From: Sipunculus nudus
Taxonomy: Eukaryota > Annelida > Sipuncula > Golfingiida > Sipunculidae
Length of the DNA: 64,000 nucleotides
Assembly (NCBI GenBank): GCA_026874595.1
Contig: CM049322.1
Span: 32,258,340 to 32,322,339, forward strand
Direction of reading: 5' to 3'
In this document: positions 49,716 through 60,959 of the stretch, one piece after another
Numbering within the stretch: the stretch's first letter is position 1
How the letters are laid out: each line of letters starts with the position of its first letter
Program-made: the position numbers and the translations under genes
The notes under the pieces: generated by a model
The model's input: only the letters and a program-made list of their open reading frames with translations
The model's database searches: none
Told to the model about the DNA's origin: nothing

Positions 49716-49718
49716 AAG
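49711..49718 (+). promoter_or_regulatory. TATA box for the last rightward gene
   Basis: TATAAAAG preceded by an ACTTCCGG motif at about 49692. It lies 57 bases before the ATG at 49768; the ATG at 49723 is only 12 bases away and would be upstream of transcription start. Confidence 0.55.
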
Positions 49719-49767
49719 CAGAATGCGAACTGTGTATTTTTCACTTCTTCCCCGACCGGAGAATTGG

Positions 49768-50223
49768 ATGTCCACAAATTTGATGGAAATAATGCTGCCG
49801 CCCGGAACTGTGCCTGCCACCATCCCGTTTCCACAAACACAACTGGAAGAAGGGGAGTTACCCCGTCCCGATCACGGAATGGGGGCCGCAGAACAAGAAC
49901 CCGCACCAGATGTGGTAGAAATGGCAAACAACATCAACGAATTCCTCGCTAGCCTGGGGCCGCCACCCACCACAGAGCAAACGGGGTCCACCCCACCAAC
50001 ACCCCCAGAAAAAAAGAAAAAACGTAAACGTCCTGTTCCCGAGAAGAAACAACCATCAAAACGGATCATACGCCAGCAAGTTGTTCCTGATGATGATGAA
50101 GATGCCAGAAAGAAAGAAGAAAAGAAAATCATCAGCAAACTTGAACTTTATTTCAATAAGATTGAAACAAACATCAGTCTTATCAAGGAACTTTTAGTTA
50201 AGCTGCAAACCTATAAACATTAA
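49768..50223 (+). CDS. Disordered protein with C-terminal coiled coil, 151 aa
   Basis: Starts MSTNLMEIMLPPGTVP. The middle is Pro/Glu-rich with PPPTTEQTGSTPPTPPEKKKKRKR, including a nuclear-localisation-like Lys/Arg run. The last 35 residues (ISKLELYFNKIETNISLI) form a heptad-like helix. No homologue is recognised. It is the last gene before the right terminal repeat. Confidence 0.65.
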   Translation: MSTNLMEIMLPPGTVPATIPFPQTQLEEGELPRPDHGMGAAEQEPAPDVVEMANNINEFLASLGPPPTTEQTGSTPPTPPEKKKKRKRPVPEKKQPSKRIIRQQVVPDDDEDARKKEEKKIISKLELYFNKIETNISLIKELLVKLQTYKH

Positions 50224-50365
50224 GCGTTTCATATGTTTGTATTGAATTAAAGTTTTGTATTTGGATTATACCATGCCTTTTTTTTCTTTCTTTTATGACG
50301 TGTGGGATATGTATAGGTGCGTGTATGTTTGAAAGGAACCCAACCCTCCCGCCAACTCCACTAAA
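50224..50365. other. Spacer before the right terminal repeat
   Basis: Contains ATTAAA at about 50246, a possible polyadenylation signal, and a T-rich run. No gene; no counterpart of the left-end minisatellite. Confidence 0.5.
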
Positions 50366-50747
50366 GTTAAACACCACCCGGTCAACCGCCAGGGGGCCCC
50401 CTCCCCCACCCCTCCCACCCAGTCCGCATTCCTCCCAATTAATTAATCACTTTTTGGCACTTATTAATGACTCTACTCAGGATGGTACTTATTAATGGTT
50501 TTGGTACTTATCAATGACTTTTTGGTACTTATTAATGACTCTACTAAGGATGGTACTTATTAATGGTTTTGGTACTTATCAATGACTTTTTGGTACTTAT
50601 TAATGACTGTACTAAGGATGGTACTTATTAATGGTTTTGGTACTTATCAATGACTTTTTGGTACTTATTAATGACCAAAAATGGGACTTATTAATGGTTT
50701 TGGTACTTATCAATGACTTTTTGGTACTTAATATATATAGCACTACT
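50366..50747 (-). repeat. Right terminal inverted repeat (382 bp)
   Basis: Reverse complement of 18348-18729, including the 68-bp sub-repeats and the C-rich inner block. It ends GCACTACT. By eye the match is near-perfect over the whole 382 bases. Confidence 0.95.
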
Positions 50748-50753
50748 TCCGAT
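50748..50753. repeat. Target-site duplication TCCGAT (right)
   Basis: Direct copy of 18342-18347 immediately outside the right inverted repeat. Confidence 0.85.
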
Positions 50754-52512
50754 AAAATGAAATTTATTACAATATATAAAAATGATACTGCAGTAATCAT
50801 TCATGAAATGTCAGTACACACACACCATATTCACTATATTCATAATGTCAGTCAAAATCAACATTTATGTAAAGAGTTACAAATATAAACACATCCTGCT
50901 GTCATTGGTCCGATTACATTCTTGGCCCCAGGCCAGCCGCTTGGTAGCGCAACCCGGTAAACCTCGCTAAAGCAAGCAGTGTTTAAGCAAAGGTTGAATG
51001 CAGCATGTAACCATTGCTTAAAAATCTATTTAGCTGAGCCAGTCCGAAAATTTGTTTACATGGTGTTATTTACCCTTACCTATCATGTAAGCATTAAGTA
51101 AGTTTTTCATTAAAAAAGTAATAGCCCGGCTTATTAGATCAAAAGAGTGTCATGGGACATTTATTTGCTCGAAATATTAAATTTACATATTTTGCATTCT
51201 TTATATGTAATATTTATATGGTAGTTTGTCAGTTTGACCCAAACCACGCTTTGCCCACTGTATATAATTATTTAAATGATTAAAATTTGTTGGGAACATA
51301 ATATATAACCTTGATTAGGATCAGAAGAAAGTTGCCAAAAACCAAAGAATTAAGCACCAGCACACTCCAAATGCACTAAATTGTGGAATGTATAACAGCT
51401 TGTGTTGGAAAGAATTAAATACCTGTGGGATTTCAAGGGAACCGACCCATTTAAATTTCGAATTCGCTCTGTCAGACATTGTCTGTCTGTCAATGTGTGC
51501 TCTCAATCCTCACTCGTGGGTCTCTCCAGGCAGCTTACCGACCAGGAGTGACATCTGGTGGATAATGGGGTAATTAATTTATTTTGATCACACGCTTTTC
51601 GACCCCTCTGAACATGTGACCCAAAAGGTGACGACAGCAGATAGTACTTGGTATAGGATGACGTCACTCTGACTTTATTATAAAGCCTTTTGTTGTATTA
51701 CTTCTCCGAAGTACAATAAACAGCGATGCATCGAAAATTGGTTTAACGTATGACCATGCATTAATGTCAATATATCCCTTCTTAATGCATTAACACCTAA
51801 ATCATGAGTAAAGTTTTCCATCTTCTTTTAAACGTAATGTTTAAGTATATCAGAATCAAAGTTTTACATGGTGTCGCCATGGATACTGAAGAATTAATGA
51901 AATTGGTAATTCTACATAATTAAAGTACCTCGAGAAAAACAAAGTTACTCAGTTGGCGTTCTTCATTTTCAATTTGAAAGCCCGTGTTTATCGTCCTGGT
52001 CCATTATTTTTATGTTAGAAACAGACTTGTCTTATCCTTATTTCCAATGGAGACTTCGAACTTCCGGGTTTGTTTGTCTCTTGTCGCTTCTGATTGGTTT
52101 CATATTCGCGGTGTTAGTATCTCGCGATTTTCACTTAATTCACTGTTTCGCGAGGGTTCCATTTTTCGCGATCTCACAATACAAAAGAACTATACACAGA
52201 GTATAATAACATTATTTTGTCAATTAATTATATAAGATATTATGTACGTAATATCTTTTTAACAAAAATATTACTTGTTAATGACAGACAATTTTACATG
52301 TCATGTATACTGAAGAAATAACGAAATTGGTAATTCTACCTAATTAAGGTACCTCGAGAACACAATGGTGCATTTTTTTAATGTAAGAAATGGACTTGTC
52401 GCCATCCTTATTTCAAATGGAGACTTAAAACTTCAATCAGCCTGGTGCCCGGGTTCTAAGGGTGGGGCAGGGTCGGGGGATGGGGGAAGTGGGGGGGGGG
52501 GGAGGGGTACAG
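50754..52512. other. Intron-like DNA
   Basis: AT-rich host sequence with no recognised exon. A segment near 51890-52230 is a diverged relative of the unit duplicated at 52513-54507 (shares ATATTCGCGG, TCTCGCGA and TTTCGCGAGGGTTCC). A G-run is present at about 52488-52506. Confidence 0.4.
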
Positions 52513-54507
52513 CGCACTCATTGTGGTTTGATTTTCTCTTGTAAGTCTTGTCTCTTATTGGTCACTGTTAACTGGAAAACTCATATACCGGTACTGAGGT
52601 TGGCTTCATATTCGCGGGGTTGATATCTCGCGAATTTTACTATTTCAGTGTTTCGCCAGGGTTCCATTTTCGCGATCTCATAATACAAAAAAAACTATAT
52701 ACAAGAGTATAATAACATTATTTTGCTAACTAATTATAGATAAATAAGAGATTATTTTCTATATATACGTTATAAAAGTATTACATACAACAGTATATGT
52801 CTTGACTAGCTTGTTGTAAAAGAACACTGAAGAAGAAAATAATAAATAAATCATAAAATCGCATAAAAAGATTACTGACTACATATTAGGGATCGGTTTA
52901 TTTACCGGATTGTTGACACGTAGGTACTCATTAAATTTCTTTTTGAACAGCTTGGGAGCGACCGATTACGAACTCCAGATTTCATTATTTGAAATAAATA
53001 GTGTGTGGGTGACTAGAATCTTTAACTAAAGTATTCGCTTTCTTTAGCAATCCCTTATGGTGAATCGATCCAACACCCTAATTCACGAACCGTTTTATCA
53101 ACCTTATTAAGTAAATCCCGTTCCTCGGCATTGATGCTTCCTCCCCACACAGTGACAGATAGCGTCAAGACTCTCTTTAATTGCTGTGTAAAATTTCAGC
53201 AGCACCGGTAGACCTAGAAAAAACCCTTTACGTCTTCTGCGTACAGTTGCTGTTGGGCCTTCTTTGTACAAGATGATATATGGATACCTAAAAACCTAAA
53301 ACAGTCAACTATTGCTACCACAGAATCATTTCTATGGCCATTTCAATATATTGAAATTATATCAAATAAAATGTGCACAATATCCTCGTAACAAAAATAT
53401 TGGTTTTTAATGGTAGACAATAAGAAACATATGATATTTTAAAGCTCACTCTGTGAACATACACTCAAAATGTTGATATTTTATTTTTAAACTTTGTTTT
53501 CGACGATTGGACCTCATTGTGGTTTGATTTTCTTTTGTAAGTCTTGTCTCTTATTGGTCACTGTTAACTTGAAAACTCAAAACCGGTCTGAGGTTGGCTT
53601 CATATTCGCGGGGTTGATATCTCGCGAATTTCACTATTTCAGTGTTTCGCGAGGGTTCCATTTACGTGATATCATAATACAAAAAAACTATATACAAGAG
53701 TATAATAAAATTATTTTGTTAACTAATTATAGATATATAAGAGTTTATTTGCTATATATACGTTATAAAAGTATTACATACAACAGTATATGTCTTGACT
53801 AGCTTGTTGTAAAAGAACACTGAAGAAGAAAATAATAAATAAATCATAAAATCGCATAAAAAGATTACTGACTACATATTAGGGATCGGTTTATTTACCG
53901 GATTGTTGACACGTAGGTACTCATTAAATTTCTTTTTGAACAGCTTGGGAGCGACCGATTACGAACTCCAGATTTCATTATTTGAAATAAATAGTGTGTG
54001 GGTGACTAGAATCTTTAACTAAAGTATTCGCTTTCTTTAGCAATCCCTTATGGTGAATCGATCCAACACCCTAATTCACGAACCGTTTTATCAACCTTAT
54101 TAAGTAAATCCCGTTCCTCGGCATTGATGCTTCCTCCCCACACAGTGACAGATAGCGTCAAGACTCTCTTTAATTGCTGTGTAAAATTTCAGCAGCACCG
54201 GTAGACCTAGAAAAAACCCTTTACGTCTTCTGCGTACAGTTGCTGTTGGGCTTTCTTTGTACAAGATGATATATGGATACCTAAAAACCTAAAACAGTCA
54301 ACTATTGCTACCACAGAATCATTTCTATGGCCATTTCAATATATTGAAATTATATCAAATAAATTGTGCACAATATCCTCGTAACAAAAATATTGGTTTT
54401 TAATGGTAGACAATAAGAAACATATGATATTTTAAAGCTCACTCTGTGAACATACACTCAAAATGTTGATATTTTATTTTTAAACTTTGTTTTCGACGAT
54501 TGGACCT
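52513..54507. repeat. 993-bp direct tandem duplication
   Basis: The stretch starting CTCATTGTGGTTTGATTTTC at about 52516 recurs at about 53510, and GATCGGTTTATTTACCGG recurs at 52891 and 53884, a 993-bp offset. Long blocks are identical, so the duplication is recent. Both units include TCTCGCGAATTT-type palindromes. No gene was recognised in the unit. Confidence 0.8.
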
Positions 54508-54805
54508 CTTATTGACTAAGGTTTAAATTTCGCGATAATTACCATTTCGAGAATATTGCAAATTTGGAACCCTCGCGAACAAAAAAGGCTATCACATTTT
54601 ATAAAATATCCTCGAACAAGGAAATAAAAATTTGCGTGTATGTCGAAATTGTACTTAATGGCATATTTAGCTTCACAAGAACTTCAGATCATATACTGAA
54701 AATACTGATCCTTGATAGCAGACATTTTTGTTTTACGAATAGGGATTATTTTTTCGAAGCTTGTACACACATTTGTTGTTGATTAAAGCAGAGTTCCATG
54801 CGTTT

Positions 54806-54808
<3 letters not shown>

Positions 54809-54861
<53 letters not shown>
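54809..54861. repeat. (TA)n microsatellite
   Basis: Perfect alternating TA tract. Confidence 0.9.
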
Positions 54862-54865
<4 letters not shown>

Positions 54866-55135
54866 TTGTATGAATATAGCAGTATATTCGATGACCATCC
54901 AATGCGTACGTTTGGTAGAATATAAAATTATGACAACATATGTTTCCACAAACACAGTCTGACTAAGCTTGAGAGATAAAAGCCAGAAGAACCAATGGAT
55001 AATTTGCTGTATTATTTGATTTGACTGAAATAGTCAATTAAAATGGATCATAAGGTTTAATAAACCTACACGTGTCATTATTGTGACTGAACATGATTAG
55101 TCTGCTTTTCTATCCTGCTTTATATTATTTTTAAG

Positions 55136-55417
55136 AAAAACCTTCGGCCCCATCAATAACCATCAAAAACACTCAAAAGAAATATGTGAGAGAAAATACT
55201 ACTGTCATCTTCAAATGCGTTCCTGCTGAGAAAAGAGGACGGATTCTTGAGTACAGATTTAAACGAGGATATAATACGATAACAGGAGGCATCAACCAGA
55301 CAGACGGTACTCTGACCATCAGTAAGATCACGAGGGAGGAACAAGGGAACTACGCCTGTAATATAAAAAATATAGCAGGGAATACATGGAGTGAGGAAGT
55401 TTCACTGGACGTGGACT
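55136..55417 (+). CDS. Immunoglobulin-like domain exon
   Basis: Acceptor TTTTTAAG, 282 coding bases, donor GTGAGT; phase 1 at both ends. Peptide contains NTTVIFKCV (first Cys), an YRFKRGY segment in place of the usual Trp strand, GTLTISKITREEQGNYACNI (the classic DxGxYxC region) and NTWSEEVSLDV. It is the first Ig exon after the 36.9-kb intron that houses the virus-like element. The gene product is an extracellular Ig protein of unknown identity. Confidence 0.8.
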
Positions 55418-55624
55418 GTGAGTTTTGTCATTTGATGTAAAACTAACACAAAAAATAGCTCAGAATACACAAATATAATATTATTATTTTTAAAAAACTA
55501 ACTAATATAAAGCATCGACAGCATTGTTTAAGAACATGAATATAACTACCATTACTATTTTGCCTGAATGATTCCCAACAAGGCAGTAACTTCTTTAACA
55601 TGTAATTCCCCTTGTCATAAACAG

Positions 55625-55903
55625 ATCCACCGACAGGTTTAATAATGACTGGGATAGAGAGAGACAAGCCCCTGTACAGCGGGGATAATAAAACGATCAC
55701 ATGTGAGGTCAAAGGGGGTCAGCCGCCGCCATCTACTATATCTTGGATATGTCCAGAATCAGGTCTTGTAACTGGTGACAAACGTGTCAGCAAGTTTAAC
55801 GCGGTAGTGAAGAAGGAATGGAATACACGGACATGTACGTGCCAAGCCATACAGAGGGCCCGGGATACACCGCTAAAAACACAAGCTACGTTATTTGTCT
55901 ATT
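55625..55903 (+). CDS. Immunoglobulin-like domain exon
   Basis: Acceptor ACAG, 279 bases, donor GTAAGT; phase 1/1. Starts with PPTG, an interdomain linker common in Ig tandem proteins. Has KTITCEVKGGQPPPSTISW (Cys and Trp), then TRTCTCQAIQRA (second Cys). An additional Cys near WICPES could form an extra disulfide. Resembles the C2-set domains of nectin/CD166/kirre-like receptors in pattern only. Confidence 0.8.
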
Positions 55904-57213
55904 GTAAGTATTACTTTTATTCAATTCTTCTTGAACGTTTAAATTATTTCCCATAGGATTAGAGTCGCCTGGTAGATCTTTTGAAACAGTAAGAATGAAG
56001 TTAAAAGTTATTGAAAGAGAAGAAATGAAAACCGTATTAAATTTTACGTATGATCAAGGAACTTTTCTCCATAAACATCATAGTTAAATAGGATATAGAC
56101 ACACACACACACACAAATTTATATCATTGACAGGATTTAACATAATGCCTCAGAATATTACATTTCATTCGATATGTTGGCCTTTATTTTACAATGGAAA
56201 CTTCGTATGTCAAATGTCAAAAGTCTATCATAAACGAATGATTTATTGATTTATAACTTCGGCTGGCAATTACCTTGATTAGATGAAGAAAGCGCCAAAC
56301 ATTGGCACGTGACCTAAATTAATAAGATGCATTACAGCATATCAAAAACATCGGGGGCGGGGGATATTTCCCTTTGTGAATAAGATTTGTTACCGACAAT
56401 CCAACTGCTCCTAAGTTAAGGAGATATATATGTGTGTGTGTGTGTGTGTGTGTTAAATAATGAGGTTTACGGAGAAATTACGGAGTATTTCCTGTATCAT
56501 ATGTAAATTTAAACGGTTTTGTTTCTTTGCAAATGGTTGTATCTAGCAAGGTATAACGAAATATTTCTGCATTTGATCATTGTGTTCAGAAAGTACACAA
56601 ACATAACTGACGTTTTGTATGGATTACTTTATGTGCATGTGTACATTTAAGCCATTAGAAGTAATTAAATATGGCGTGACATTTGTTTATAACCATTCAG
56701 ATTTTTTACATTACACATTATCTACATTTATTTACATATCGGCAGACAAACGTGTGTCAGGGTGGAATCTCCCCTATCACGTGATTCTGATACTTCTATA
56801 GCTGACTTTCCTTAAACTGCCTATAACTTAAGCCCGGATGACGATGCATATTCATCACCCCCGTGAATACAACTAATTCAAGCCACGTTGTCTCGCGCCT
56901 TCATTACCAAATTTATCTATGGTAACGACATCGCCATTAGCTTAGATTGATAGGTCGGCTCTGTCGACTTGGTTGTTTAAGACGTTTTATGATAAAATCA
57001 GTTTATGCGGGCGCTTAATTTAGAAAATGAATGAATTAACTAAAAGTAAAGTTATATATTTCATGTCCGTTCGGTTTGATTCCATTAAAGGACCCATGAT
57101 GTGTAATTAACATAACATAGTGATTGTTAACTTTATGCTAAGAGCAAGTACAAAGTGTTCGAGAATGCGTTAGGTAATTACAAATGTTCACGTTATATCT
57201 TTAGAAGGTTCAG

Positions 57214-57216
<3 letters not shown>

Positions 57217-57268
<52 letters not shown>
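57217..57268. repeat. (TA)n microsatellite
   Basis: Perfect alternating TA tract about 110 bases before the next Ig exon. Confidence 0.9.
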
Positions 57269-57270
<2 letters not shown>

Positions 57271-57378
57271 GCGGTACAGTTTCATATCTGAAAGAGATAA
57301 CATGAACTGGTGCGAAAAGCTTTACTATTACTACTATGGTGCAGCTGATTAACGAAAAGAATATTGTTCTTGCTCCAG

Positions 57379-57666
57379 GGCCTCCTTCGGGACCTTCTCT
57401 GAAATTTACCACTGATTTGCCCTGGGAAGAGGGACGGAAGTACACAGTAACTTGTCAGCCAGCAGACCCTGGTCGTCCTAATTGTACCTATGTTTGGTAC
57501 AAAGGCAGGGAGAAAATAAGCACTGCCAATCAGAACATAAAAACTGTATCCTTCGTCGTTACCAAAGATGACAACGGGATCGAGGTCAAATGTGTGCTTG
57601 AGAATATGCACACAGAAAGACCACCACGTCATCCTGTTGAAGCAAAGAAAAAACTCACTGTACTTT
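57379..57666 (+). CDS. Immunoglobulin-like domain exon
   Basis: Acceptor CTCCAG, 288 bases, donor GTAAGT; phase 1/1. Starts PPSGPSLKF, has GRKYTVTCQPADPG (first Cys), CTYVWYKG (Trp), and DDNGIEVKCVLENM (second Cys), ending KKLTVL. C2-set-like. Confidence 0.8.
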
Positions 57667-58790
57667 GTAAGTATATACGGAGCTTATGTTTATCCAACCA
57701 TAATCCAATAAATTACCATGTAACCCAGTATTGTATAAACAATCTGAGTTAAATAATTATCATTTACTTACATATGTCTGTCTTAGCACGACATTTTATT
57801 GTCTGTTGGATTTGGACGATGTTTAGGTGTATTTTCACATGACCATCGAAGCGGCAAGACGGAGAGATGTCAACCTTATTACCATGCGGCGGGGGTTATG
57901 TTTTTGGTAGCGGATGTTTGTCTGTTTATATGTTTGTCCGTTGGTCTGTTAGCACGATAATGCAAACAATTCCCAACGTAGTTTGATGAAATTTTCAGGA
58001 TAGCTCGGCAATAATACAAGGAATAATTAATTATAATTTTAGGAGCGATCCATGCGTAAATTTCCCCGGAATGTGCTCTAGTGATAATGGTCTATTGCAT
58101 ATATGTTAACACAGTGACGTAGCAGGTGATGATATGGCCATATTTTGAGTGCGAGTCCTGACGTCATAGAGGACAATGACGTCACTCCAAGTGTACGTGC
58201 CATTTCCCTGAAAATTGTCTGTGAATTAACGTACGGCATGAGGGCCATTGTTGTTCGTTGTTGTCATAGTCCTGTTGTAATAAGAAAGTAAATGACTTAA
58301 GCTCCCCCAAACCTCCATTCCCAATGGAGATGGGCCCAAAAACCCGACTTTGGCAAGCCCGAAATATAAATCTGTTGGAGTACGCTATTTACCAGTTGGT
58401 GGGCGAGTGACACCCTTCAAATGCACGAAGCATTGAAATCTTATTAATTTCTTTCTGAGTATATACAGTTATTATCATATCCATTCAACTGTTTTGTAAA
58501 CATCAGCTTACAATTAAAACAATCAGTAAATGTGGTCACACCTTGATTTGTAACAAGACAAAGATGCAGCTTTTGACAATGTACATGATATTTGATACAG
58601 CCAGGCATAAAATATACTATAAAGCCCATACATAAAAATAAGTAAACGGACATTTCATAATTTATAGCACAACAGTATGTCTGTTTATTTCATTACATAT
58701 GGGCTTCTTCATGTTTTGTGAATAAATGGTACACATACATTATCCCCCTAATGAGTAGCCTTTTCACGTGCAGACGTAGCATGGACTTTC
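57667..58790. other. Intron with dispersed repeat
   Basis: No exon recognised. About 57880-58080 is an inverse-orientation copy of the repeat at 11150-11345. The rest is ordinary AT-rich DNA. Confidence 0.4.
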
Positions 58791-58830
58791 TACGGTGGCT
58801 CGTATAGGACATGCACAAAATTATTTTTAT

Positions 58831-59041
58831 CTTGTTCCCACGAGATAGTATCTCGTTCCCACGCGTTAGTATCTCGTGGCCACGCGATAATTATCTCGTT
58901 CCCACGCGTTAGTATCTCGTGGCCACGCGATAATTATCTCGTTCCCACGCGTTGGTATCTCGTGGCCACGCGATAATTATCTCGTTCCCACGCGTTAGTA
59001 TCTCGTGGCCACGCGATAATTATCGCGTGGGAACGAGATAA
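58831..59041. repeat. ATCTCG/CGCGTGGCCACG palindromic satellite array, left
   Basis: Repeated TATCTCGTTCCCACGCG and TATCTCGTGGCCACGCG units in which motif and complement alternate, so each unit is nearly palindromic. Mirrors the array at 60480-60775 in inverted orientation. Confidence 0.8.
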
Positions 59042-59349
59042 ATGTAGATAGATAATACAGTAAGGCCTACATCTTAAATCCTTGAGGCATGCTTCTATAC
59101 ACTGGATGAAGACTATGGTCAATTATTTGCATGATTTTAGAGCGGACTTAATATGCTGAGACCTGAAATGATACAACGGGCACTCATACAACACTCATGG
59201 GCCATGTTTGTCTGGAGAATTTGTGAGCGGGGAAAGGGGGGGGGGCTAGTTCGAGTAAAATATTTTTCATAATAAATGTTCACAATATAAATCACCATTG
59301 GCGGCGAAACCAAATTTTCATTGGGGGCCCAAAAGTTTACCCAAATAGT

Positions 59350-59352
59350 GTG

Positions 59353-59399
<47 letters not shown>

Positions 59400-59492
59400 A
59401 TGTATATATATAATATATTATATATATATATACTAGTGTATATATTATATAAATATATTATATATACATATATATTATATATATATTATTTA

Positions 59493-59532
<40 letters not shown>

Positions 59533-59535
59533 AAT
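59350..59535. repeat. TA/TG microsatellite
   Basis: Alternating TA tract with an internal TG run, extended over about 185 bases. Confidence 0.85.
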
Positions 59536-59851
59536 AAGGGCCGTAGCCTGACACAAATGGCAGGGGGGATTTGATGGGGTAATCCCCGACGGGGGATGGG
59601 GGGGGGTGGTTGGGAGGGGGTCTCACCCTCCCAAGGTTTTGAAAATTTTGAAAAACTCTATGGGTACTACTGCATTCTGGTGCATTTTATTGGTCAATGC
59701 TTATTAAATAAAACAGTACCTCCTTGTAGGGAGATTATTTTTTATTTGTCTGGCAATGGATTCATTTTCACACAGAATATCATCTTTTTTCACCGCAAAT
59801 CCCGGAGTCTGCGGCCGTGTATATATGGTACTCCAAGTACTGAGCAGAAGA

Positions 59852-59854
<3 letters not shown>

Positions 59855-59929
<75 letters not shown>

Positions 59930-59930
59930 G
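59855..59930. repeat. (TA)n microsatellite
   Basis: Nearly perfect TA tract within the inverted-repeat element; open frames across it are artefacts. Confidence 0.9.
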
Positions 59931-60479
59931 TGAGGGTGCAAATACCCAATAATAAAGTGTGGATGTTTTTATATCCATCATTATGTCCCCCCCCCCCCCA
60001 AAAAAAAAAAAAAAAATTCCGCCCAGTCATAATGAAGTGGCATGGCTGAGACCTTTTGTTGTAAGCTTCTCCCTTGAGACATAACACAAACCGACATGTT
60101 GTTTACCCTGTTCGGTATACCCGAAATTAAATAACCCCAACCCTAGTCCTAAAAAAATAAGATTTTCTGGGAAGGTAAAATACAAACAAGTGTTTCAGTT
60201 TAATTCATGTTTGGTACACAAGGGTTTATATCACCCTTACCCTAAAACAAACTCAATACAGTTTTCCATGAACAAATTAAAATGGGCTAGTTGAACCAAC
60301 GCAATGAAATGGTGAACCAACGCAATGAAAACTGCTGTAATTTACCTCAAAGCATTCGGCGCAAACACACATACAACGAAATACATAAAAACAATTTAAG
60401 CTGCATCGACGCTCGATATAAAACAGACCACAGACATTCTTGTCCAAATGAGGGCTAAAGCTATAGCATGGCATACTAA

Positions 60480-60775
60480 CGCGTGGCCACGCGATACTAA
60501 CGCGTGGGAACGAGATAATTATCGCGTGGGAACGAGATACTATCGCGTGGGAACGAGATAATTATCGCGTGGGAACGAGATACTATCTCGTGGGAACGAG
60601 ATAATTATCTCGTGGCCACGAGATACTATCTCGTGGGAACGAGATAATTATCGCGTGGGAACGAGATACTATCTCGTGGGAACGAGATAATTATCGCGTG
60701 GGAACGAGATACTATCTCGTGGGAACGAGATAATTATCGCGTGGCCACGAGATACTATCGCGTGGGAACGAGATA
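60480..60775. repeat. Palindromic satellite array, right
   Basis: Units of GGGAACGAGATAATTATCGCGT and relatives, inverted with respect to the left array and longer. Followed by a poly-A run and the right terminal inverted repeat. Confidence 0.8.
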
Positions 60776-60959
60776 AAAAAAAATTTGTGCATGTCCTATA
60801 CGAGCCACCGTAACTTTCTGATGTTCCAAAGTAGAACAAAACAATGTTTCGTTTAGGTTCTCACAGCTTCGCCTGGGCTTTGAGGGCTCATTTAAGTCAA
60901 TTTCTTCAGTAGTAACGTGTAAAGCAAGGATTCCTTATGTACGGACTGCAGAATGCGTG

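Larger units (their letters stand above)
18348..50747. mobile_element. Polinton/Maverick-like (adintovirus-like) integrated virus-transposon, 32.4 kb
   Basis: The element is bounded by 382-bp inverted repeats starting AGTAGTGCTATATATA and by a 6-bp target duplication. It encodes protein-primed DNA polymerase B, packaging ATPase, chromodomain integrase and two double-jelly-roll-type major capsid proteins, the set that defines Polintons/Mavericks and adintoviruses. At 32.4 kb it is larger than the 15-25 kb usual for the group (established knowledge). Genes lie in blocks on both strands with TATA-box promoters. The core genes are uninterrupted, and the inverted repeats look near-identical, which points to recent integration. 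It lies in an intron of a + strand Ig-domain gene. Confidence 0.95.
58793..60810. mobile_element. Non-autonomous inverted-repeat element (2.0 kb, TA target) with palindromic arrays
   Basis: Ends CGGTGGCTCGTATAGGACAT and its reverse complement, about 30 bases, flanked by TA on both sides, the target duplication of Tc1/mariner-type transposons. Just inside each end is an array of 20-25-base units built from ATCTCG, TTCCCACG and TGGCCACG (58831-59041 and 60480-60775). The interior holds TA/TG microsatellites (59350-59535, 59855-59930) and no transposase frame. It could be a MITE that has captured satellite DNA. Confidence 0.6.
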
